Positions 25,859 to 37,271 of a DNA stretch of 64,000 bases are shown here, piece after piece. A model generated the notes under the pieces. It ran no database searches. It was given only the letters and a program-made list of their open reading frames with translations, and was not told where the DNA came from. This stretch comes from Morchella semilibera (taxonomy: Eukaryota; Ascomycota; Pezizomycetes; Pezizales; Morchellaceae): positions 2,130,001-2,194,000 of the forward strand of contig WBVU01000004.1 of NCBI GenBank assembly GCA_009192285.1, given 5' to 3'. Each line of letters starts with the position of its first letter. Position 1 is the stretch's first letter. A program made the position numbers and the translations under genes.

Positions 25859-28800
25859 TTCTGTCATTCCACGATACTTTGACATCTTGCCAACCTGGCG
25901 ATATAGTCCTAAGCCGCAATTGGTAAAATTATATTAATCACGATATTACATTCCCCAGCCATGTTTTCCAGCTATCAAAGCTCGTATTCTCCATTTCTTT
26001 CATGTCACACGATAAAATAGAGTCGGTTATACTGCGGTGTAGTGTGGTATAGTGATATCTTACAAGGGGTGGTATGGTTAGTGGATTTTGCACCACTTGC
26101 AGTCATGGTGTTCTAGAAGATTATTGCCAAATTTGGCAATGGAAAATATATCAGTACGAGATTCGGATGTCGGGTACATCGTGCAAGGATTCGGGGTAAG
26201 CAGATAGGGTAGACAGCATCTATAGTACCTACATGCAACCTACCCTACTGCAACCGTTACTACCTTCCCCGTCAATTACAGACGGGCAGAAAACTCAAAT
26301 ATCAACCCCCCCAAATTCTCGTGATGTAAGTTTCTGCACCTAGGATAGATAACCGTCGGTCCGGGGGGGCGGGATATTGATCGGAATACAAGCCGTATGC
26401 CTATTTACGTGACGGATCTCTGTCAGTCCGAGGCCTCTGTACTGTATTCAATACCGTATACGTACGATACATGTACTTGAGGATTTGTCTCTTTTTGCGA
26501 TATCGCAATTGAACATTTTTAAATTTATGGGCTATGGCACCGGCATACCTCGTGATGTTTTCTCACGAAAACGGGTAAGTTTCCCGCCCCAGATTCCCCC
26601 AACTTTGAGCAACCCCTCATGAGAACAACTCTAGTGCTACATACAACCCCACACCACACAAAGCTTTGTAGATCTCAAAACATTTGCCTGAATTCTCATG
26701 AATAGATGAATTCAACGTTAACCAGGACGCAGTATGTATGTAGGTACTCTAATAGAGCAGTTGTAGAGGACCCTATTACGGAAAATAAGGCTCAACGGGG
26801 AAAGAGCTTATGTTACACAGGGGTCCCCTTCCAATAATAACCTTCCCTGTCGATCAGTGACGTAGAAGATCTGTGCGCGGAGCCCATTTTTAGAAACGCG
26901 CAACTCTCGGCACCGGCTTCAGACACTCTTTGGGCCGAGGGATAATATTTTTGTCGGGGTCATGCTGCCCGAAAGAAGAAGAGACTACTAGTATCTTTTA
27001 GAGCTCTCCTTTTTATTCTAGCCGATACTTGTATGGTGCGCGGATATAGAGTAGCTACGCAGCGGCTCATGACTTTTCTCCTTCTCTATTATAACTCTAC
27101 ATAGAGAAAGGCCGGTTTTCTCCGTTCTAAATAAAACGTCGATATCAGGCCACGGCTATTATTCCTTTAAAATATTGCTTTCGGAAGGTACATAGTATTG
27201 AGAGGTGGTGATAAGGCCTCTCCATACGGTATTCTCACCAGAGAGGAGTGACTTGCCTATTTTTCCGGAATATATTTCGGGCATCGCTTACATCCGTAAT
27301 TATAACTCCCTCAACGAATGCAGAGAAACAACGAGATCTTGTCATGAGACCTCTCCCGTCGAGCCCCGCTAGCATTACCCTCATACTACTCAGCAAAGCC
27401 TGACTTTTTTGTTTCTAGCCCATTCCACAATGTTTACCTGAGTGAGATACTGCGATGGCTAGGTGGGGTCTCTTGTCTATGAATAACCGTACAACCCTCT
27501 TAATTCAATAGGCCTAGATACATGGGGCGAAGTTGATTTTACCTTGTGACCTGCTAAAACTAGGAATATCGAGCCCATTAGCTTAGTTACATACATGCAA
27601 AAGTAATCATTCACATCTGGTTGTCATAAATAATCACTCGAAATAATCGTAGATCTCTGTGTCAGTCTAACTCAGTCTTCCACAAATACGAGCCCATCAG
27701 CTCACTATGTAGGTAATGTAATCATCAAGTAAAGCTTAATTGCGACAACGGGTGGAGCGGAAGCATAGCGGCCCGTTGCGATGACACAATTAATATGCAT
27801 TTTTTTAAGTAAAACTCCTGGAGATATTTATTAGCATTCGGTTTGTGGTCCCCAGTTGAATGAGAATCCTGGACCCGAGTGACCATCCGTGACTTTAGCC
27901 CTTCTCATTACCCATTTAGTCCGCCCTCGGGGGCTTTAGGATTAGGCTGGCTCAGACCATTTGAGGTGGCAGGCTTGAAAACCCCGATTAGGCCCTAGTG
28001 TTTGTGCTTGGCAAACCGTTTGTTGACTCCGAACTCCCTTCACAGGCTTGACATCAATCTCCTTCCTACTTGTAGATACAAAGTGCTGAACTGGACATTT
28101 TTCCGTCACTTGCGTCTTCTGTGGTACATAGGGTACAAGTATCTTTGCAATTTTGATAGTGTAGCGTATAACAAGGCTGTTACTGGAGGGAGTTATGTTT
28201 ATGAGGGCTCAAAGGGTCCAAGCCACGAGCGTTACTCTGGCGCCTTTGCTATAGTAGACCTTGAAACGGGTCGCTCTCGAATGTAGTTCACAACAAGCGC
28301 CCTATCATCCTTTATAATGTTAGTACTAACGTGGCGGGCTCGCTAATAATGATGGTTAGAAGTGAATTGGTTGGTCCTAGATTTTTTTTCGCGTAAATGC
28401 CTCTGGTGTATCAGCTACTCGTACTTCGCCCAAGCTACTCTAGATCGTGCACCGCAACCCGCCCCACGAAGAGCCTCAGCTTCTTAAGAAAAACCTATTC
28501 CCTTGAAGAATCGCTGTTACTATCACCCTCGGTTATTGCAATCCGAATATCGTGTCGAGCCCCGAGGAGAGGTTAAATGTATATGGAGAGAGGATGATTG
28601 GCTAAGCCAGTCACAGCTAGCATTGTCGAAACGTTAGGGCTCCGGCCCTGGGCGTGGCTCCAACAAACCCTCAAACCAACCCACTAACAAAACTTGTCCA
28701 GAAAGAAACATTAAATCAAAATCCCTTTCCCCCTCTATAGAAAATCTGGTCGAACATGGCTGAAAATCTTAGCAATAATGATAACTTAATCTCAATTGAC

Positions 28801-30003
28801 TTCGACCAGGGATACAGTCATTTTTGGGCCTATGGCGGACTTGTATCCATCAGCCAAAGGAAATGTTCCACCAGAACAGAAACAGCAATGCGCGGTGTTT
28901 ATGGCATTTTCAAGGTAGGTAGCGGCTCTCTGCAACGTAACCGAGTGCGCGGAATAGCTCAGGTTTTCGCCGCTCGCCCCGGGTACTTTATCTTGATACC
29001 GTTCTAACATTGAAAGGTGTAGGTTATTGTTTTGCCGGAATGAAGCCATGGCAATACATTTGCGGTCCCCTCTTCGAAATATAGATTGTGCATTATCTTT
29101 CTGGAGCCCCGCAGCTCAGAAAATTTGTTCACGAAAAAACCCTGAGGTATTTCGCCTGTATTACACATTATGTAACACACCTTAACATGTTGGCCTTCAA
29201 CAATGGCAATCAATCACTAAGCCAACCTACGTCACTACCCGTGCGCTAACTTTCAGCCTGAATGTTTGCCTGTAAAGAGCGAGGGTGGGGTTGAAGCATA
29301 TGGCCAAAGAAATATTCAATCAACAATACTTACCACAACCTAATCACTTATTACAATAATTATTAAGCAATGATGTGTTAAACTGTGCAGTTCGCTAAGC
29401 CTTTATCGCTGGTCTTGTGATGTTTACTACAAGTACCGCCCGGCTGTTTCACGAAAAATCACTCGTACAAAGCTTATGACCAAGCTTCGAAGTACCAGTA
29501 TCACAGCATTGGGTCTGAGCTCCTCCACCAGGCTTGAAGGTGAGCTCGGGCCATTTTTGGAGATGATCATATGAGTCTTAAATTCATGACTCTGAACACA
29601 ACTATGCCCGCATACCAAAATCTGCACTTTGCGGGTTCGGGAGACGTTGTGGGTCTGGGGAGATGCTGTTTCTATATGTACATCCTATCTCATGTTTGCT
29701 AGTTGGATTTCCCGATGTGTCTTCCCGATTAATAGCTTGGCTGGCACTCGCCACCCTTAATACATGCTAGTTCTAGTTTGTTCACGAAATTAATTTTTAG
29801 AGGCGGTTTATAACAAACTTGTACTTTCTGCCTCCTCTTTTCATTCTAGTGCCTCTCTCTCCCTGCTTTCAATCAGGGCTCCTGAACAATCTTTAACATT
29901 CGTACACTTCGCCCTCTGAAAGTTGATTTTATAAGCGTCCAGGCGCCGATCCACTGTTATATCAGGTACAAACAGCTAGACAGAGACCAGCAAACCTCGA
30001 GAA
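25859..30003. other. 4.1 kb gene-free region
   Basis: No gene with family resemblance or long exon chain is seen. Open frames at 28002-28286, 28756-29007 and 29427-29627 are short and uncorroborated. The last 120 bases are the promoter and 5' UTR of the Myb-like gene. Sequence is ordinary in composition with few homopolymers, unlike 1.3-6.9 kb. Confidence 0.55.
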
Positions 30004-31168
30004 ATGCCTGCAAAGGCCCCCCTGGACGAGAATGTCAAGTTCTTGTACTCCTGCCTTATCCGTAGCGACTACAAGACTGTATGTCCATCTAAACATTCAT
30101 TGATTACTTATAGCTCGTGCACATTAGCATGATACTGACCAAGTATACGTACAGATTGACTTTTCCCGTGTCGCCGCTGACTTTGCTATTAACCCCGCTG
30201 CAGCACGCATGCGCTGGAGCCGTTTGAAAAAGTCCATTAACCCCGACGATATGTGGTCGCAACCAATTCTCGAGGCATTGCCCAAAAAGGTCAAGAAGAA
30301 GAAGGCCCTGATAAAGGTACCCAAGGGAGAGACGGAAGAGCGAGAAGAGAAATTGATTAAAGACGAAGTTAAAGAACTCGAATCGGAAGATTCCATTGAC
30401 AAGAGTACTCCGAGAAAGGCTAAACTTAAGGCAGGCAAAAAGATTGGGGTTGTGGTTAAGAATGAACGAAGGTCTGATGTGGACGATGATGGGGAAGCTG
30501 AATTTAGTTTTGGCGATAAGAGCGAAGACGAGGATTTGTTTCAGGCGCCAGAGGACGAGCAGCCGGAGAACGAGCAGCCGGAGAACGAGCAGCCAGAGGA
30601 TGGGCAGCCGGAGAACGAGCAGCCAGCTGTAGAGCTGGCGGCAACGACAGAGGCAGCAGCTCCGCAAAGGGGCCTAGTCAAGGTCGAGGAAGAAGATGAC
30701 ATGACGCTACCCAGCCTACTCAAGAAAGTACTCAAGAAGAGAAGACTCCTCCTAGAGACATTTCATCATTTTCACTTAGCATGTTCCCGATGCCCCCGGC
30801 ACCATCCAAACCCCCGGTCATCCCAAGCCTTTAATCCGGCACCACTCCCCGAGGAGGAAGGAGATGAGGATGAGGGCTGGGGTGCGACAATCGTAGTCAA
30901 GCACGAAACGAGTCCTGATCCCAAGACTCCCACCAAAAGAAAGTTTTCTGCTGCTCTCGACGGTGCTTCTCCTGCAAGTTCTGTGTCGTCATTCTCCCCT
31001 CCATCCCCTCACAGCTCCCCCTCGCCGCCGCAGGCCCCGAGAAAATCCGAGCGCACTCCCGGGCAGAGATGGCAAGCAATTATTACTAGAAGCCGTCAGT
31101 CACGCAGCAAATCGCGGAAGATATACAGCGAGGAGGATGAAGTTGACAGTGAGGATGAACAGCTTTAA
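30004..31168 (+). CDS. Small Myb/SANT-like DNA-binding protein with acidic PENEQ repeats
   Basis: Two exons, 30004-30078 and 30155-31168, 362 residues. The N-terminus (DENVKFLYSCLIRSDYK, then IDFSRVAADFAINPAAARMR, then WSRLKK) matches a short fungal Myb-like domain of about 50 residues that occurs at the N-terminus of many ascomycete nuclear proteins: three helices, the last rich in Arg/Lys for DNA contact. The intron sits at the same place, after DYK, as often seen in this family. A Lys-rich helix (PKKVKKKKALIKVPKGE) and a disordered acidic tail follow. Coding bases 30549-30626 are a tandem repeat giving about five copies of EQPEN/EQPED. The C-terminus is Ser/Pro-rich with KKPRKSER- and RSRSKSRK-like basic motifs that could serve nuclear import. 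Target genes are unknown. Confidence 0.75.
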
Positions 31169-32294
31169 TTTCTTTGTAGTGACTGCTTTTTGGGAACTAC
31201 GATGTATGTTATATGTCTGTGGTGTAGCTATGTCTTCATGTGGCTATGCATTTATGTCTAGGAACGTCAATAGCAATCAGTAGAGGGCCCAGGGTAGGAG
31301 GTTAAGTAAAACCAATGGTTTGGGGGCGGGGCCTTGGTTATGATTCATGTATTCCGATTTTTCTATCCCTCTTTCGAAAGAACTACGCGTAGGGGTCTGA
31401 ATTCCTTTAATAATTAGCATATAACTTTAACTCCGATTTACTTGATCCACAGCTTATATTGAAGAGTGAAGAAAACCGCATTTTACGAACTTTAGGGGAT
31501 TGTTGTCAGAACCCCTAGCTAGCATTGTGCACGCAAGGCTACTGTGGTTAGACCCATACATGTAGTTTACAATTTGATATTAACACTTACATACACCCCG
31601 AACCCGACTACCTCGAGTATCTTGTTGACTCATGGTGTATCACTCGGTCTTGGTAATTTGTGCGCTATCCACCTTGACAACATAACATATATGTCGATGT
31701 ACCGAGGGTGCACTGGGAATTTTAAGTTTCTTAGTTGGCCAATTTCTAGAGTTTGCTATATCCGTTGTTTTTGTACTCTGAGGAATTTAGGTGGATGTAA
31801 CACTTCGACTGCTGGCCCAACACCAAGAGTTTGAACTCCCTCCCCTCGAGAAGTCATGAATACTTCAAACCAGTGCTTACTTTTTAACCCTTTTTTGTAC
31901 TACGGTGTCAAGGGTAAGTGAGTAGAACGTAGCAACGCAAACCGCACCGCCGCGTTCTACTCACCCTTCACACCGGAGTACATGTGGAACACTGAACCTT
32001 GAATTAACTATTATTGCCATGCATGGGTTCGGGCCCTCAGCCCTAAGCCCCGTTTCGTTATTAAATGATGGTGGGGCATGCTTGTCTTGGCGGGCGGGCA
32101 TCTCGCACCCCGCAGCCAGAAACAGGAAAGAGTCATCGCGTTTCAATTAGTAGAGGTCACTCGGTTTTTCAAACGCTTTTAGCACAATATTCAAACTGAA
32201 TATCTCAACTCTCCTTCGTACAACAGCCCGCGTACTTCCCCGCCGAGTCTCTGTGCTCCCACAGCTCATACAGCGAAGATACACAACCGCAAAA
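31169..32294. other. Intergenic region between Myb-like and ARC1-like genes
   Basis: About 1.1 kb without a gene. It holds the 3' UTR of the Myb-like gene, the palindromic TA-flanked element at 31900-31978, and the ARC1-like promoter. Confidence 0.6.
31900..31978. mobile_element. Short TA-flanked palindromic element (foldback MITE-like)
   Basis: Bases 31900-31929 (CTACGGTGTCAAGGGTAAGT, then GAGTAGAACG) pair with 31952-31978 in reverse (CTCCGGTGTGAAGGGTGAGT on the other strand), leaving a loop of about 20 bases. TA lies on each side (31898-31899, 31979-31980). The ends resemble those of the element at 60348-60449, which suggests one small family. Confidence 0.6.
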
Positions 32295-33775
32295 ATGGCT
32301 GGCTACACACTCTCAGTTGCACAAAATGACAAGCCACTCCAGCTGCTCATTTCGTCATTCAAAGACCTCCTCACTCCCAAAGTTACCCTTTCTGAGTCTA
32401 CCCCGGCAGTCTCTCAGCTCGTATTGAACAACGCCGACACTGTTGCGGGAACAAACACCATTGTTTCACACCTGTCAACACTCATTCCGGCGTTCAAGGA
32501 GGATCAATACACGGACCTTGAGAAGGCCGAAATCACCCAATGGCTTACACTCACTGCCACAACTCCAATCATTGAGGACTCTCTGCGCTCGTTAAATGAC
32601 GAGCTCAAATTCCGTACTACAATCCTCGGCGAGAAGCCCTCCATCGCGGACGTGGTTGTGTATGCCCGTCTTAAGGACGATGTTGCTGGTTGGACAGACG
32701 AGCAGAGGACTGGAGAGACTGGCTACAGAAATATTGTCCGCTGGGTCGACTTTGTCCAGAACTCGCCTGTGTTTGGGCTTAACTTGCCAGAGAGTGAGAA
32801 GGTCAAGATTGACCCTAGCAAGGTGTTGGTATACTTGAAACCCGAGGAAGCTGTCAAGGAGAAGAAGAAAGAAGGCGTTGAGGGTGAGAAGAAGGTCAAA
32901 GGAAGAGCGGGTGCCGCAGAGAAGACTAAGGAGAAAGTTGTTGAGGCTAAAGAGGCTGTTAAAGAGGAGGTTAACAAGGCTGCGACTGCTGTTGCCGGCG
33001 ACGGTAAGAAGCAGCAAAAGAAGGAGAAGAAGGAGAAAGGCCCTCGTAGAGAGGCCCCACCAAAAGAGGGTTTGTTCATACAAGATACTCCGTTCATTTA
33101 AGAGCATTGTTGACATAGTCTACAGAACCTGTACTTTCACCCTGCCAGATTGATCTCCGTGTCGGTCATATTCTCTACTGCACTCCCCACCCCAACGCTG
33201 ACTCACTGTTCGTGTCTACCATCGCCATGGGCGACCCTGCCGACTCAGCTCTCGTCACTCCTCCCTCAACACTTACTCTCCCTGAATCTGTGCTCGCTGC
33301 TCACAACCCCCTTCCTCCTGTGCGTACAGTTTGCTCAGGTCTTAACGGTCTTGTACCTTTGGAGGCCATGCAGGGCCGCAAAGTTGTTGTCGTGGCCAAC
33401 CTCAAACCTGTCACAATGCGTGGTGTCAAATCCGCCGCTATGGTTCTCGCCGCTTCCCCTGTTGGCGACGACCACGGCAAGGTCGAGCTTGTTGCTCCCC
33501 CAGAGGGCGCAGTAGCTGGTGAGCGTGTATATTTCGAGGGTTATAAGGGTGAGCCCGAGGCAGTTCTGAATCCTAAGAAGAAGGTCTGGGAGGCGATCCA
33601 GCCCGGTTTCTCAACGAGCGAAGAGAGGGAGGTGATCTTTGACCGTTCAAAAGCTGGTTGGGAAGGTGATGCGGCAAAGGGCAAGGCGCCAGGTGAGGGC
33701 CCTATTGGGAAACTGTTGGTTGAGGGTAAGGGAACATGTCGCGTCGAGAGTTTGATGGGGGCTACTGTGCGATAA
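32295..33775 (+). CDS. ARC1: Arc1/EMAPII-type tRNA-binding synthetase cofactor
   Basis: Two exons, 32295-33069 and 33126-33775 (474 residues). The intron was placed so that KE joins EPVLSPCQIDLRVGHI in frame. Residues 1 to about 175 are GST-like, with WLTLTATTPI and GEKPSIADVVVYARLKD; this part docks synthetases in yeast Arc1. Residues about 185-258 are a Lys/Glu/Ala linker expected to bind RNA. Residues 262-474 are the EMAPII-like OB-fold: IDLRVG, HPNADSLFVSTIAMGD, VCSGLNGLVPLEAMQGRKVV, ANLKPVTMRGVKS. In yeast Arc1 holds MetRS and GluRS, raises tRNA affinity and keeps both in the cytosol. The start is the first ATG (32295, AAAAATGGC context); an in-frame upstream extension without ATG could encode extra residues only through a non-ATG start. 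Gene looks intact. Confidence 0.92.
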
Positions 33776-36041
33776 ATGCTAGAATTAGAAGCAAAAACTC
33801 TAGAGCTTGAGCATAAATTGAATTTTAAGAAAGAAAAAAAAAGATATTTGCTGCTTTCTCGTATTTGTACCTATAGTACTGTGACTAAAATTAGGAAGTT
33901 GTAGGAAAAACAAGTATTCTCGACTAACAGCACTAGACTACATGTACTAGACTACATACAGTGTGGTTCTTATTTGCCTGGCGGGAGATATGGATCGCTT
34001 AGTGAGGCAAAAGATTAACTGCATGTATCTGGGTTAGGGCTTAGTTAAAAGATCAATGATAATCTTAAATGAAAAAACACGGAGGAACTTTAACTACATT
34101 TATGTATATTTGAAGCCAAAGAAGTTCTGTCTGTAGAATTTTGGCTGGCTCAGAGTAGCCCATTACTATATGTACATGAAATACTTGCGTGAAGATCTAC
34201 GTTTCTCATCCTCAGTACTCTAGGCCTCTTCCTATAGATGTATTCGTAGCTGAGCATATTTAGGCTACATGTATACTCTATTCCTCGATAGAGTTCTTGA
34301 CTTGAAATTCAAACTTGTGTTAAGATATCTCGGTTAAAGATATCTGGTGCTAAATTTCCTCCATAGCGGATCACTCGGAAGGCCGAGTGAGCAGCTATGA
34401 TTGGCTGGTTCACTGGTAGAAGATCAATGATTAAATAGTAGGAAAATAGATATCACAAACCCCAGACTTTTACAATTTTGGGCCTTTAGTTTTTCTGTAG
34501 ATAATAATTGGATAAGGAGGTAAGGAGAGTTTCTTGACTTGAAACGATGCATATAGCTGTTAGAGTAGCTGTACATGTGTGTGGACCGATTGTCGGGACA
34601 TAGAGCTACACAGACAGCTGCCTGTGGACCCGAAAGTGAGCAGCCATTCGCTTCGGCTACTTTTACTCTAGGCTACACAGCTGGTAGACATGCTGCGTGG
34701 GCCTAGAGCTCGGCAGGCCATTTACGCATAGAATTGGCTGTGTAGCTACGTAGAGCGGCCAAGCGTTTGGGGTGTACTAACTTCTTTTTCTACATATATA
34801 TATCCTCCGGTCCCCTCCTCACTCTCCTTCTCCTCATACAATCCAGATTCCAAAATTCTCGTCATTCTATCTGCCTTGAATCATATCCATCTTGGTTGAA
34901 TCCAATATAATCAATTTGTCGCAGCCTCTGCCAACATTCTCCTATCATCCAACTTTAAATATCACATTCAATCTATTTCTCTCATTGGACTTCTTCTCTA
35001 CCCAGCCTCTCGTCCAAATTCTATCAGCACTTTCTGAATATTGTTGGCATCGAGATATAGGTGCTTCTAGATCTATATCATCGACTTTGCGTCATAAACA
35101 CTTTGAGTTTTGATAGTTAAGGTCTGCTGCTCACCGCTCCTTTTCAAGAATGATTCTTTAACTTCAGTCTTATTTCCCTTCTCTGCCTGCTTATATATAG
35201 GCGTTGTCCATCAAGACTGACTCGTTTCTGTTTATTTCACACAAACAGTCAAGATATAACTACATCAATCTCAAGCCCCAGGTACCGACTTCTACTTTCA
35301 TCTAAAAAGAAATCAAAATTTCTCTTTGTGGTATTTCCCTTCCTATTCCTCTCCTTACAAAAGTTGAAGGTCAGAGCTAACCAATCCTTTTATTTATCCA
35401 GATTGGTAGCATTTCAATCGATACAAATATCGGATATCTCTGTCAGAAATACGTACCTTGAGTTCCGTTAAATTCTGCTACTCGCCACTTCATTTTACAT
35501 AAAGTCTGACCCCCCCCCCCCCCTTTCATTCTCGCTTCTCTCCTTATTCCACTCGCCGCAGAATTTGCAACATCAAAGCTGACTTATTTTGTTTATCTTA
35601 TACAGATAGTATCATTTTCATCAATACCAAGTACTAGTCCACCAGGGATATCTAGAGCATCGTCAAGGTATACTACTCACTTTCCTCCTTTATTAACAAA
35701 AAAAGAATCTACCTTCCCTTTTACTTCATTAACCCCCTCATATTCTTACTTGTATCTAGTTTACTATTGGACTAACATATTCTATGTCATTTTTAGGCAG
35801 ATAGGAAAAAAGAACACCAGTACGGACCTACAGCTATAGCTTCAAATAGCTGCATACTTACGGTTAGGACTCTTTTAAGGTCTGTTACGCATCGTTCCTT
35901 TTAGTAGTAAAAACACACTCCCTCTCACACCACCCTTACCCTCCCTCCCCGCCCCTTCACCATGAAGACTAACTCACTTTCCTTCAAGTCTCACCCAATA
36001 CCTATACACAATTAAACACACAGATCAAACTATCATCAACA
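33776..36041. other. Long intergenic region with a probable long 5' leader
   Basis: About 2.3 kb. From roughly 34780 to 36041 the plus strand becomes strongly pyrimidine-rich with CACA/CATCA motifs, like a fungal 5' UTR, and contains recurring blocks (near 35205-35285, 35570-35665 and 35960-36040) of the form 'AAG-CTGACT ... TTTATTT ... ACA-CAG ... ATCAAT'. This suggests a long, perhaps intron-containing leader of the gene at 36042. A C13 run is at about 35509-35522. The first half (33780-34780) shows nothing recognised. Confidence 0.4.
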
Positions 36042-36584
36042 ATGGGCTGCATCCTTTCTAGGCATGTGCACAAGACCAAGGGTCTGAAACACCCCGCCAA
36101 CAAGGATAAAGCCTTCCACGCTGAAAACCCAGGCGAGTCGACTGATGAAAACACTCGCTTGCTGGCCGACAGCCCCAGTCCTAATCCTCCGCCAAAGATG
36201 GTTCCCCGCAGCGCTGGGAACCGCAGGATCCCCAAGCTCAGAGATCCATACAGCCTTCAGCTGCCAGGTATGGTCCGCAAGGAAAATTACATGTTTGGAG
36301 ATTGTGCCAACGATAGTGATGGGGAGACCGCGTATGAATACGTGAATGAGGTCAGCGGGAGTGAGTACTCAGACGAGGACGAGGAAGACGACTACCCTCA
36401 GGATGAGGGCATCGGTCATCCCCACCCAGGTGAAAACTTGTCTCAGTTAGCAATCCTGCGGGCTCTCAGCCGATTGGAAGTCACTAGAAATGCTGCCGCG
36501 GCGGCGGTGGAGAGGGCTGCTGCAGTGGCGGCGGAGGTAAAGGAGAAGGATAATGGCGGTGAGGGTAGTAGTAAGTCTGACTAG
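36042..36584 (+). CDS. Small acidic protein with an N-terminal myristoylation/palmitoylation motif
   Basis: Single exon, 180 residues. The protein starts MGCILSR: Gly2 is an N-myristoylation site and Cys3 a likely palmitoylation site, so it should sit on a membrane. The following region (ENTRLLADSPSPNPPP) resembles the motif found after the acylated N-terminus of Ego1/LAMTOR1-type vacuolar anchor proteins, but the remainder does not obviously match. The middle is acidic (GSEYSDEDEEDDYPQDEG) and the C-terminus is a predicted helix (LSQLAILRALSRLEVTRN followed by an Ala-rich stretch). The family is not identified. The ATG follows a pyrimidine-rich leader. An anchor for the TORC1 machinery is possible, given the motif, but this is only inference. 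Confidence 0.65.
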   Translation: MGCILSRHVHKTKGLKHPANKDKAFHAENPGESTDENTRLLADSPSPNPPPKMVPRSAGNRRIPKLRDPYSLQLPGMVRKENYMFGDCANDSDGETAYEYVNEVSGSEYSDEDEEDDYPQDEGIGHPHPGENLSQLAILRALSRLEVTRNAAAAAVERAAAVAAEVKEKDNGGEGSSKSD

Positions 36585-37271
36585 AAGTACTAGGCCTTGA
36601 CCGGGCTTTAATGATTCCCCCCACGGTTTACGATTTCCTTTCTGTTTTTCTTAGCTGTCATGGGGCTTTCTGGCGGATTTCTGTTTCCCTGTTAACTGCC
36701 AACGCAGCTCTGTCCGCATTGATTGTGAACCTTTCTTCCTTTCTTCGGAAATCCTTTTATTGATATTCTGGTCTCTTTCGGGTTTTTCGAGTTTTTTTCT
36801 CCCCCCCCCCCTGCCCTTACCTTCCCCTCCCCTTCCCGTTTCCCTTTTCAGTACTCTCAACAGGTCCCGTTACTTATGTCGTGTAGGTCTATCAGAAAAT
36901 GATAGGAAACAATGTATCTCCACCCGTCACAAATCATGTAGTCACAACTGATCACTCTTCTTCTTAACCGGTCTCATTTACAAAAAGAAATAGCTAGAAA
37001 CTAATAAAAGCCAATACCTTGCAATCAACCAAATGTCCCACCCCATGACCTAGACTCGATTCAATATAGTGAGTATATGTATGTAACAGCATCAGCTCAG
37101 CTCACGCAGACCAAAGAAAAAACCGAAAAGCGAAAGCACAGGAAAAACGAGGAAGAGGAAAAGCGACAGAAAACACCTCAAGGCCCTACACTACACGAAA
37201 AAAGAAAAAAAAGAGAAAAAAAGAAAAAAGATACGTACAATACACCCTACCCACAGCTGAGCTACAGATAC
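36585..37271. other. Convergent intergenic region
   Basis: About 690 bases between the stops of the acylated-protein gene and the NCBP3-like gene. T/C-rich then A-rich (37110-37240), as expected for two facing 3' UTRs. A C10 run is near 36801. Confidence 0.6.

Noticed and set aside
28756-29007. Plus-strand frame of 83 codons after a CT-rich stretch
   Set aside because: A possible first exon (donor near 28915), but no convincing following exon was found.
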